This document shows, piece after piece, positions 8,201 to 14,873 of a stretch of 14,873 nucleotides of DNA. Both the position numbers and the translations under genes were made by a program. The DNA is taken from the NCBI GenBank assembly GCA_002347125.1, contig DDXG01000191.1:1-14873 (forward strand), given 5' to 3'. Every line of letters starts with the position of its first letter. The first letter of the stretch is position 1. Below the pieces are notes generated by a model. It searched no databases and was not told the origin of the DNA. It saw only the letters and a program-made list of their open reading frames with translations. Source of the DNA: Phycisphaerales bacterium UBA2266 (GTDB lineage: Bacteria; Planctomycetota; Phycisphaerae; Sedimentisphaerales; Anaerobacaceae).

Positions 8201-9361
8201 ATGAACGGCAGACAACGGCTGATGGCGACGCTGCGGGGTGAGCCGGTGGACCGTCCGCCCGTCAATCTCTACGAAATCGGTGGGCTCATCATGGACCCCG
8301 CGGACGGCGACCCCTTCAACGTCTACAACGACCCTTCCTGGCGGCCGCTCCTGGAACTGGCGGAGAAGCACACGGATATTGTTCGGATGCGGAGCCCCGT
8401 CCGCAGACACTCCCATGCGGCCTGGGATGACAGCCGACACGCCGAAACCATCCGAAGCCGATTCTTCCGCACGCAGGTTTGCGAGGAGGGCGGCTGCCGG
8501 ATTGCCCGCACCACTCTCACCATCGCCGGCCGCACAATGACCTCCACCACCCTCAGGACGCCCGATGTCGATACCGTATGGACGTCGGAGCATTTGCTCA
8601 AATCGAAGGAGGACCTGATGGCGTATCTGCAACTGCCTGACGAGGCCTTTGCCGAGATAGTGCATACCGCTGCGCTCATCGACGAGGAGGCGAAGGTCGG
8701 AGACCGGGGGCTGGTCATGGTCGATGCGGAGGACCCCTTGTGCATGGCGGCCACTTTGTTCAGCATGGAGGACTACACCGTCGTGGCCCTGACCGAACAA
8801 CCGCTGTTCCACCGGCTGCTTGAGAAACTCGCCCGCCACATCCACTGGCGGACGGCCACCGTCGCCGAGGAGCTGCCCGGCCGTCTCTGGCGAATCTACG
8901 GCCCCGAATTCGCCACCGAACCCTACCTCCCCCCGCAGCTCTTCGACCAGTACGTCGGTCGTTACACCGGGCCCATGGTCCGGACCATCAAGAACTCCGG
9001 AGGCTTCGCCAGGGTCCACGTGCACGGCCGCATTCGCAATGTGCTCGATTGCATCATCGAAATGGGTGCCGACGCGATTGACCCCATAGAACCACCCCCG
9101 CACGGGGATGCCGAGCTTGCGTTTGTCCGCCGCCGGTACGGAAAGGACGTCGTCCTGTTCGGCAACATCGAAGCGGCCGACATCGAGACCCTCGAACCGC
9201 CCGCCTTCGAGTCATTGGTCCGCCGGACTGTCGCCGATGGGACCGCCGGCGAGGGCCGTGGCTTTGTCCTGATGCCTACCGCAAGCCCCTTCGGTCGAAC
9301 CATCCCCCCCCGGACGCTCCGCAATTACCAGGCCATGGTCCACATCGTGGAGAATCTATAG
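8201..9361 (+). CDS. Uroporphyrinogen decarboxylase (URO-D) superfamily protein, not HemE
   Basis: The 386-residue cytoplasmic protein opens with MNGRQRLMATLRGEPVDRPP, the signature start of URO-D-like proteins related to MtaA/CmuA methyltransferases. The C-terminal half carries VHVHGRIRNVLDCIIEMGAD (H273, H275), then DPIEPPPHGDAELAFVRRRY and VVLFGNIEA, the usual barrel-end pattern of the superfamily. The Arg-rich N-terminal motif of true HemE (PxWxMRQAGR) is absent, so haem synthesis is unlikely. Related enzymes move methyl groups between corrinoid proteins and thiols using zinc. No corrinoid protein is encoded here, so that activity is only a possibility. The gene starts 9 bp after the GH36-like stop and has no clear Shine-Dalgarno sequence, so it probably depends on upstream translation. 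Genes of this kind beside glycosidases have no agreed role. Confidence 0.83.
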   Translation: MNGRQRLMATLRGEPVDRPPVNLYEIGGLIMDPADGDPFNVYNDPSWRPLLELAEKHTDIVRMRSPVRRHSHAAWDDSRHAETIRSRFFRTQVCEEGGCRIARTTLTIAGRTMTSTTLRTPDVDTVWTSEHLLKSKEDLMAYLQLPDEAFAEIVHTAALIDEEAKVGDRGLVMVDAEDPLCMAATLFSMEDYTVVALTEQPLFHRLLEKLARHIHWRTATVAEELPGRLWRIYGPEFATEPYLPPQLFDQYVGRYTGPMVRTIKNSGGFARVHVHGRIRNVLDCIIEMGADAIDPIEPPPHGDAELAFVRRRYGKDVVLFGNIEAADIETLEPPAFESLVRRTVADGTAGEGRGFVLMPTASPFGRTIPPRTLRNYQAMVHIVENL

Positions 9362-9379
9362 ACCCGCCATCTCGTCTAT
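9358..9379. terminator. Weak hairpin at the convergent gene ends
   Basis: ATAGAC (9358-9363) and GTCTAT (9374-9379) can pair over a 10-base loop, right where the URO-D-like gene and the small membrane protein gene converge with only 17 bp between their stops. The stem is short and AT-rich and lacks a U-tract, so the call is tentative. Confidence 0.15.
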
Positions 9380-9585
9380 CATTCAGGGACCTTCGTCGTT
9401 GGCACCGCCGGGGAGGCCGCCTTTGCCGAGGGCAAGGGCTGGTCGGCACTCCCGGACTGCCTAAGGCTCTTGAACAGTGAGCGGATGTTGAAGAACCCCC
9501 CAATCACCGTCACTACGGCCAGTCCGCCGAAGAGCACGAGACTGCCAAAGAAGAACACCGTCCAGAACCTGATCCAGAACTCCAT
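9379..9585 (-). CDS. Small single-span membrane protein paired with the symporter
   Basis: The product has 68 residues. It has one strong hydrophobic segment (about residues 4-32, including FFFGSLVLFGGLAVVTVIGG), then a short basic stretch (RSLFKSLRQ), then a Pro/Ala/Ser-rich tail likely to be disordered. The ATG at 9585 follows the symporter stop by only 3 bases. Its AAGGAG ribosome site (9595-9600) lies within the last codons of the symporter gene, so the two are almost certainly translated together. Small partner subunits beside sodium/solute symporters are known, and this is most likely one of them, helping assembly or activity of the transporter. The sequence itself is not diagnostic of a family. 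Confidence 0.75.
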   Translation of the reverse strand: MEFWIRFWTVFFFGSLVLFGGLAVVTVIGGFFNIRSLFKSLRQSGSADQPLPSAKAASPAVPTTKVPE

Positions 9586-9588
9586 AGC

Positions 9589-11256
9589 CTACGACTCCTT
9601 CCAGTTTGCCGCCCGCCTGTCCGGAAACACCAGCGAGCCGACTACCATCGCCAGCGCCGCCAGCACAATAACGGTCAGCCCCACAATCTCGCTTCCGATA
9701 GTGTCATACACGAGCACGGTCTGCCCGGCAACCGCCTCCGCGGGCACATCCCGCGCCACAAGAACCATCTTCTCTGTGACCGATTCAGACGGAATATCCT
9801 TCGTGAAGCCAAGCCACAGCTTCAGCGGATTCAGTACGAACCCCAACCGGTTCTGCACCGGCGTCAGGCCCAGGACCGCCAGAAACCCGCATACCAGAGC
9901 CCCATACGCGCCTGCCCGGCTGGCCCGCCGCCAGTAGAGGCCGCACGCCAGCAGCGCGAACGCCCCCGTGAAATAGATGGCCCCGGAAATCGCCATATAG
10001 TCCCACAGGTCCTGCCCCAGCGGATACCATAGGCCCCATATGAGAACATACGCGCCGATACACAGAATGAAGACCCGCGTCAGCAGCATCCTGGCCCGCG
10101 ACGACAACTCCCGCTTGAAACACGGCGCCACGACATCCTGGGTCAGCACGGCACTCCAGCACAGCAGGTAGCTGTCGTGCGTAGACATGAACGCCGCCAG
10201 CATGCCCGCGCAGATGATCCCGATCAACCCGACCGGGAGAATCTGCCCCAGGAAGACCGGCATCGCCAGCAGCGTCACCTGCGAATCGGCCTTGCCGGCT
10301 TCCGGCAGGAACAACGCCTTGAGGTCCGGGTGTTGGGCAACATACACGAACGCGCTGATCCCAAGGAAGTACGGCAGCAGAAACCGCATCAGGAACCCGA
10401 TGGACGACCACATATACAACTTCTTGACCGTCCGCGTGCTGTCGGCCGAGCATGCGCGAATCACGGCCGTCTGCCAGACGGCGCAACTGACCAGCCCCAG
10501 GAAGAACATCCACACCACATACGAAACGCCGAACCCCTCGCTATCGAAGGGGTCGAAACCCGCTCGCCCCTTCAGTTGCGTGATGGTATCGACGATGTTA
10601 TGCCATCCGAGCCGCTGGATCGACAGTACACTCGCCGCCAGCAATCCGAATGTCAGAATAACGAACTGGATGTAGTCCAGCACCACGACGGACACCATGC
10701 CGCCCAGTGTCGTATACACCAGCACCAGCACCAGCAGCACCGTCATGATGATATTCAGATGGCTGCTCTGCGTCAGCCCGGTGATGCCCATCACAAACAA
10801 CGATCCGGCCTTGAGGAACATCCCCATGTTGAGAATGCCCGACATCGCCAGGATAAGCCCGCCGAGAATCCGCACCCCGCGGCCGAATCGCTGTTCATAG
10901 AACTCTGGAATGGTCATGACGTTCAGACGTCGCAACGGCACCACGATGAACCCCGTTACCCCCACCATCAGGGTCACGATGGCCGCGGCCAGGGCGATAT
11001 GAAAGGCCGCGAATCCTCCGGAGAAGCCCTTCTGGGCCGAGTACATCACCGTGACCAGCCCCAGTTCGGTACCGATCATCGTGGCGACCGCCAGGAAGGT
11101 CTTGAGCCCCCGCCCGGCCACCAGGAAGGCCGCTACATTCGTCGCGTACCGCCTGATGTAGATGCCAATGCCGACAACGGCAAGTACGTAACCCACGACA
11201 ATCACCCAGTCCAGACCGGAGAACCGAGTGTCAACTACCATCGCATCCCAATTCAT
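9589..11256 (-). CDS. SSS-family sodium/solute symporter
   Basis: The 555-residue protein has about 13-14 hydrophobic segments and the pattern of the solute:sodium symporter family. This includes the GTELGLVTVMYSAQKGF helix near residues 62-78, DYIQFVILTFG, and the sodium-site helix with STHDSYLLCWSAVLTQD near 357-373. It should import a small organic solute, here most likely a sugar, coupled to sodium. The loop of about 460-510 is long and lies before a final helix (IVGLTVIVLAALAMVVGSLV). The ATG at 11256 has an excellent GAGGA site five bases away (11262-11266). It lies 36 bp downstream of the DUF5107-TPR gene and 3 bp upstream of a small membrane protein gene, so the three form an operon. 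Sugar specificity cannot be read from the sequence; context argues for the product of the neighbouring glycosidases. Confidence 0.92.
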   Translation of the reverse strand: MNWDAMVVDTRFSGLDWVIVVGYVLAVVGIGIYIRRYATNVAAFLVAGRGLKTFLAVATMIGTELGLVTVMYSAQKGFSGGFAAFHIALAAAIVTLMVGVTGFIVVPLRRLNVMTIPEFYEQRFGRGVRILGGLILAMSGILNMGMFLKAGSLFVMGITGLTQSSHLNIIMTVLLVLVLVYTTLGGMVSVVVLDYIQFVILTFGLLAASVLSIQRLGWHNIVDTITQLKGRAGFDPFDSEGFGVSYVVWMFFLGLVSCAVWQTAVIRACSADSTRTVKKLYMWSSIGFLMRFLLPYFLGISAFVYVAQHPDLKALFLPEAGKADSQVTLLAMPVFLGQILPVGLIGIICAGMLAAFMSTHDSYLLCWSAVLTQDVVAPCFKRELSSRARMLLTRVFILCIGAYVLIWGLWYPLGQDLWDYMAISGAIYFTGAFALLACGLYWRRASRAGAYGALVCGFLAVLGLTPVQNRLGFVLNPLKLWLGFTKDIPSESVTEKMVLVARDVPAEAVAGQTVLVYDTIGSEIVGLTVIVLAALAMVVGSLVFPDRRAANWKES

Positions 11257-11261
11257 ATCAG

Positions 11262-11266
11262 TCCTC
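11262..11266 (-). promoter_or_regulatory. Ribosome binding site of the symporter gene
   Basis: GAGGA on the minus strand, five bases before the ATG at 11256, fixes the start and shows independent initiation despite the short gap to the gene before it. Confidence 0.7.
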
Positions 11267-11292
11267 GCACAAATGCGCCCGGCCGTGAGCCT

Positions 11293-14274
11293 CTATTGAA
11301 CCTCGGAAAGGGCCGACTTACAGAGTTCTCGATGCGTGTCCTGCTCCTGGCCGCCCGCGGGGCCGGCAGCGCCCTGTTCCCATGCCGCGCGCGCCTCGGC
11401 CGTGCGGCCGAGCTTCTCCAGGGCCTTGCCTCTCCAGTATTGAGCCGGGGCCTCACGAGGTTTGTTGGAGCGCCCCACACCGATATTCTCCGGGTATGTC
11501 AAGGCCGTCTCAAAATGGCGCAGCGCCTGCTCCGGCCGCCAGGCCGCCAGGTGCTCGCGTCCTCGCCCGATATGCGCCCTGTTGAATATATCCCACGTGA
11601 TGCTCTGACCCTCCCAATTCACGAAATACGGCGTCGATTCCAGCAGTCCAATGGCGTCCTCGTGCCGTTTCTCGTCCAGATAGCCCTGCGCCAGCATGAT
11701 GATCACGTCCGCGCGCCTCATCGTCTCGGTCGGCGTTGCTTCCAGGGCCTCTATGGCGGCCGGTCGATTGCCGGCGGCCAGCAGAATATCCGCCAGGTCG
11801 CGGTACAGGGTCTGGTCGGTCGGCCGGGCCGCAATGGCCTTGCGATAGAGGCCCTCAGCCTTGCCCAGATCCTTCTCCACCGTCCACGCATAAAGCCCGA
11901 GATTGCGAAGCGCAATGCTCAGCGACGGATTCAGCTCAGCAGCCCTGCGCCAGTGTGCGGCCGCCTCTTCCAGCCGTCCAAGATGGCCGTATAGATTGCC
12001 GATATGCAGGTGCCCATGCGCATCGGCCGGATTGCGTTCGAGGGCGTACGCCAGCACCGGCACCATCTCCGGCCGTGACGGGAAGATGAAATCCCGCCAC
12101 ATCCGCGCCGCCTCATTTACCGCCGACCCGCTGAAATACGCAAGACAGTACATCACCAGCGGGTTGCCCCGCTCCCCGCAGACCGCCCCGAGGAACACCC
12201 TCGCCTCCTCGTTGAACCCCGCCTCCGAGAACCCCAGCGCCAACTCGATCATCTCGAAGTCATCCTCCCCCAAGTAATCCCTCACCTCCCGCACAAACCG
12301 ATGCATCGGTACGGCCCCTCCAAGGGCCAGGATCGCCCTCGGGACCAGCTCCGTAGGGTTCTGCTCGCTCCTTGCCCGGGCCTGCCGAACCGCGGCCTTG
12401 CGATTCCCGCAGGCGTACATGGCGATCAGCCGATGGTCGTGCGCCTGGGCGTCTTGCGGATTCAACCGCACGGCTGTTTCAAAGGCCTCGACCGCATTCG
12501 CATACTCGCCCATCCGCATGTAAGCCCGCCCCGCCAGGTCATGCCCCAATGACGCCGAATCAGGACAGCGAATCGCCCGGTACGCCGAGTTGAGGGCCTC
12601 ATCGGCATGCCCCAGCTTCAACTGGCTAACACCGAGGAAATACCAGGCCAGTCCGTCCGCCGGTTCCCGCTCCAGAGCCTTCCTGAGCCTCTCGACGGCC
12701 TTCTCATAGAGCCCCGCTTCGAGATCCAGCACCGCCAGCGACCGCAACGCCGGTGAATACTGTGAATCCGCCACCAGCGCCTTCTCATAGTAGCGCCGTG
12801 CCCCGGGACGATCCATTGCGAGGTCCTGCCCACGGCCCTTGAGATACAGCTCTTCCGCGCCCATCTCCTCGTCCGGTTTGTCCGTCCGTTGCGGCGCGGG
12901 CGTCTTGGGGATGGGCAGGGGGGTGGTAAAGGCCGCCAGTACCCAACCGCCGGCCGTGCGAATCGCCACATCGACCGGACCATCCGGGGCGCCGGTCAGC
13001 ACCACCGACCGAGCATCCGCCGGCGACAGGTCCACGCGCGTTCGCAACAACTCGCGGCCCTCCCTCGACAGGACACACTCGGCCCGCCGGTGAGCCGACG
13101 TGGCCAGTATCCGCAACTCCAGTTGCCCGTCCCGGCGGGCGGTCTGTACGGCCGCATCCTTCGTGGCGTACTCGAACCCATCGCCCAGCCCGTGGGCCGG
13201 ATACCACCACTCCCGCCACGCCACCTCCTGCCTCGGCAGGAGCATCCCGTAGTCCGACTGCGTCGGCAGCGGTCCGCTCTGCACCTCGATATACTGACTG
13301 CCGTCATCGGCCAGGTTCTTCTGGCTGACTATCCCGAAGTCCCACGTCCCCCACGTCCAGGCCTTCTTGCCGCCGAGGACCCGGTGGTCCGCCACCTGCA
13401 CAATTCCCCGGTCCGCATCCACATCGTATGCCCCGAAGAAGTCATAGGTGCAATCCACCGCGAACACCGAGGCATACGTCTCATAGTTCTTCAGCCACGA
13501 CAGGTCCTTGCCCTCATGAATGGGCCAGTTGAAGAACTCCCGCGCGTTGTGGTCGGTCCCCAGCGTCATCGGGTAGATGAACCGCGTTCCCGGCCGATTG
13601 GGAAACGCCGTGCAATTCCAGAAATAATACGGGCTCACCGCATCCGTCGGATTGAATATCCGAATCTGCTCATCCAAGTATGCCCGCCCCGGCCGTAGCG
13701 TCACCCGCACGGTCCACCGCACCCGCAGACTCTTCTCCAGCGTGCCGACCTCGATATAACCGGATCCGTCCTCGTTTCGCCCCGCCACGGCGTTCACCGG
13801 CGACAGAATCGTCACCGTATGGCCCTGCGGACCGGCGTTCCATTCCACCCCGCCGCTGATCCACGCTCCGCGCATGGCGATCATACTCGGCTTGATCACG
13901 TCGTTGAGGTGGAACATCTCCTTGCCTTGCGTCTTGTCGAACACCGAGTGCAGACGTCCTCCCAATTCCGGCAGGCACGTGACCTTCAGGTACTCGTTCT
14001 CCAGAAACAAAGCTCTGTAGGTGCGGTCCTCCTTCGTCCTCGACAGATGGTCCTGCATCGTGTACGGGTAGACGATCGCCCCCTTGACCGTAATCGAGAA
14101 CTTCGCCTGATTCTCAAGCGCCCACAGCTTGGGATTGACGTCGTCGGCCCATCCGTAAGTCGGTATCGTCACCGTCCCTTCCCACGCCTTGACCGCCCCT
14201 CGTGTTACTCCGGCGACAAGCAACACTGCGACGCAGACCGCCATCCTGTTTTTCCATCTGCCGGTCAATTCCAT
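11293..14274 (-). CDS. Secreted DUF5107 domain protein with C-terminal TPR repeats
   Basis: The product is about 993 residues. A signal peptide (MELTGRWKNRMAVCVAVLLV and on to about 28) sends it out of the cytoplasm. Residues of about 65-365 match the DUF5107 pattern: YRALFLENEYLKVTCLPELG, MRGAWISGGVEWNAGPQGHT, SPYYFWNCTAFPN, then FIYPMT. The LPELGGR segment resembles the mutarotase-like beta-sandwich of many carbohydrate-active proteins. Residues of about 471-650 and 735-970 hold TPR-type helix pairs with alternating small and aromatic residues, for example ALRSLAVLDLEAGLYEKAVE and GHLHIGNLYGHLGRLEEAAA. A role in binding or cleaving a carbohydrate, with the TPR part docking a partner, is inference. 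The first possible ATG is at 14286, but GGAGG sits five bases before the ATG at 14274, which was chosen. It is followed by the symporter gene after 36 bp. Confidence 0.85.
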   Translation of the reverse strand: MELTGRWKNRMAVCVAVLLVAGVTRGAVKAWEGTVTIPTYGWADDVNPKLWALENQAKFSITVKGAIVYPYTMQDHLSRTKEDRTYRALFLENEYLKVTCLPELGGRLHSVFDKTQGKEMFHLNDVIKPSMIAMRGAWISGGVEWNAGPQGHTVTILSPVNAVAGRNEDGSGYIEVGTLEKSLRVRWTVRVTLRPGRAYLDEQIRIFNPTDAVSPYYFWNCTAFPNRPGTRFIYPMTLGTDHNAREFFNWPIHEGKDLSWLKNYETYASVFAVDCTYDFFGAYDVDADRGIVQVADHRVLGGKKAWTWGTWDFGIVSQKNLADDGSQYIEVQSGPLPTQSDYGMLLPRQEVAWREWWYPAHGLGDGFEYATKDAAVQTARRDGQLELRILATSAHRRAECVLSREGRELLRTRVDLSPADARSVVLTGAPDGPVDVAIRTAGGWVLAAFTTPLPIPKTPAPQRTDKPDEEMGAEELYLKGRGQDLAMDRPGARRYYEKALVADSQYSPALRSLAVLDLEAGLYEKAVERLRKALEREPADGLAWYFLGVSQLKLGHADEALNSAYRAIRCPDSASLGHDLAGRAYMRMGEYANAVEAFETAVRLNPQDAQAHDHRLIAMYACGNRKAAVRQARARSEQNPTELVPRAILALGGAVPMHRFVREVRDYLGEDDFEMIELALGFSEAGFNEEARVFLGAVCGERGNPLVMYCLAYFSGSAVNEAARMWRDFIFPSRPEMVPVLAYALERNPADAHGHLHIGNLYGHLGRLEEAAAHWRRAAELNPSLSIALRNLGLYAWTVEKDLGKAEGLYRKAIAARPTDQTLYRDLADILLAAGNRPAAIEALEATPTETMRRADVIIMLAQGYLDEKRHEDAIGLLESTPYFVNWEGQSITWDIFNRAHIGRGREHLAAWRPEQALRHFETALTYPENIGVGRSNKPREAPAQYWRGKALEKLGRTAEARAAWEQGAAGPAGGQEQDTHRELCKSALSEVQ

Positions 14275-14279
14275 AACAG

Positions 14280-14284
14280 CCTCC
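14280..14284 (-). promoter_or_regulatory. Ribosome binding site deciding the start of the DUF5107-TPR gene
   Basis: GGAGG lies five bases before the ATG at 14274 and overlaps the competing in-frame ATG at 14286. This favours the shorter form by four residues. Confidence 0.6.
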
Positions 14285-14322
14285 ATTGATCATCCGTATC
14301 ACAGACTACAGGCTTCAGTACC

Positions 14323-14338
14323 CTGAGGTCTGAGGTCT
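14323..14338. repeat. Tandem 7-bp repeat CTGAGGT
   Basis: CTGAGGT occurs twice in tandem, followed by CT, in the short gap between the kinase and the DUF5107-TPR gene. It has no obvious partner for a stable hairpin and may be a chance duplication or a protein site. Confidence 0.3.
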
Positions 14339-14342
14339 ATCT

Positions 14343-14873
14343 TCAGCCCCCTTCATCGAAGACCCGCTGCGCCACATTATTCATCGCCTCTTCCTGCTCG
14401 ACAATCGACCGGACCAGCCGCATCTGCGTTCGACACCGGTCCAGATTCTGGCCTTCGCGGTGCACCTTATAATACCTGTCGCCGGCGAGCCAGTCACACA
14501 GAAACCGCATCATCTGCTCGAAGGCAATCAGCTTGCAGGCAAACGCCAGATAGGCCACCTCCGTCCGATTCAACAACCCGGCCGCACCCTCCACGAATCC
14601 CCGCGCCAGCATCTCATACACCGGTATCCGCATCGTCACCCTTGACAAATCCTGTTCATCCTCCGCCGCCGGGTTGGCCGCCGTTCGCACCAGATCGCCG
14701 AAATCGTACAGTGAACTACCCTCCATGACCGTATCGAGGTCGATCACACACACGCCCCGCCCCGACACCGCATCCAGCATCACATTGTTGATCTTCGTGT
14801 CGTTGTGGGTCGCGCGAACGGGAATGTCGCCATTGGATATAAGGTCCGACACCACGTGGCAGATGGACTCGTT
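14343..14873 (-). CDS. APH-fold sugar kinase, NahK-like (partial, 5' end beyond window)
   Basis: The frame is open from the right edge to the stop at 14343, so 177 C-terminal residues are seen, about half of a usual phosphotransferase of this fold. The catalytic loop is HNDTKINNVML (H23, D25, N30 of the fragment), where the Asp is the expected base. VIDLDTVMEG (D45, D47) is the metal-binding motif. The LDTVM-type sequence followed by YDFGDLVR is characteristic of the N-acetylhexosamine-kinase-like branch of the aminoglycoside phosphotransferase family rather than drug-resistance enzymes. It probably phosphorylates a sugar or amino sugar at C1 in the cytoplasm. A position upstream of the secreted DUF5107 protein and the symporter suits a kinase for the imported sugar. 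The gap to the next gene is about 70 bases. Substrate is inferred, not shown. Confidence 0.78.
   Translation of the reverse strand, partial: NESICHVVSDLISNGDIPVRATHNDTKINNVMLDAVSGRGVCVIDLDTVMEGSSLYDFGDLVRTAANPAAEDEQDLSRVTMRIPVYEMLARGFVEGAAGLLNRTEVAYLAFACKLIAFEQMMRFLCDWLAGDRYYKVHREGQNLDRCRTQMRLVRSIVEQEEAMNNVAQRVFDEGG

Noticed and set aside
6473..9103. An 876-residue open frame on the minus strand, antisense to the GH36-like and URO-D-like genes
   Set aside because: It covers two well-recognised genes and has low-complexity composition rich in Gly, Val, Arg and His with no domain. Long antisense frames are expected where codons end mostly in G or C.
8201..9361. Reading the URO-D-like gene as hemE of haem synthesis
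   Set aside because: The Arg-containing N-terminal motif of HemE is missing, the opening matches the MtaA/CmuA-like branch, and the gene sits in a sugar locus.
10177..11994. A 605-residue open frame on the plus strand, antisense to the symporter and DUF5107 genes
   Set aside because: The product is rich in His, Gln, Arg and Pro, crosses the boundary of two real genes and matches no known fold. It is a shadow of the GC-rich codon pattern.
14343..14873. Reading the kinase as an aminoglycoside-resistance gene
   Set aside because: The family name is broad. The VIDLDTVM and YDFGD motifs and the neighbouring sugar genes point to a metabolic kinase.

Overview
The window looks like a chromosomal segment from a GC-rich Planctomycetota bacterium, perhaps of the Phycisphaerae. 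This is an inference from gene content: a hydrazine-synthase-alpha-like di-haem protein with a discoidin domain, a secreted DUF5107-TPR protein beside a sodium/solute symporter, an orphan uroporphyrinogen-decarboxylase-like gene beside a glycosidase, and an excisionase-type HTH fused to PTS EIIA. No rRNA, tRNA, CRISPR array, insertion sequence or phage gene was seen.

Left block, 1-2530, read leftward. A one-component-like regulator (HTH plus EIIA) has its own sigma70-type promoter and operator-like repeats. It overlaps by four bases (ATGA) a HyfB/HycC-type proton-translocating membrane subunit that runs off the left edge. The rest of that membrane complex should lie outside the window.

Middle block, 2636-5979, read leftward. 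First comes an exported protein of about 900 residues with a discoidin domain, a PD40-like propeller and two CxxCH haem sites. Upstream of it is the wreck of a secreted GH20 beta-hexosaminidase, with a frameshift after the signal peptide, an internal deletion and loss of almost the whole catalytic barrel.

Rightward pair, 6185-9361. A secreted alpha-galactosidase-like glycosidase (clan GH-D/GH36-like) is followed after 9 bp by a uroporphyrinogen-decarboxylase-superfamily protein that is not HemE.

Right block, 9379-14873, read leftward and convergent with the pair. The order of transcription is an APH/NahK-like sugar kinase (cut by the right edge), a secreted DUF5107-TPR protein, an SSS-family sodium/solute symporter and a 68-residue single-span membrane protein. 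The last three are tightly spaced with good ribosome binding sites. Together the two groups read as a carbohydrate-use locus: glycan cleavage outside the cytoplasm, sodium-coupled uptake and phosphorylation of the sugar. The DUF5107 protein, the small membrane protein and the URO-D-like protein are the parts whose jobs are not explained. All coding assignments rest on reading the protein sequences; no database search was run.
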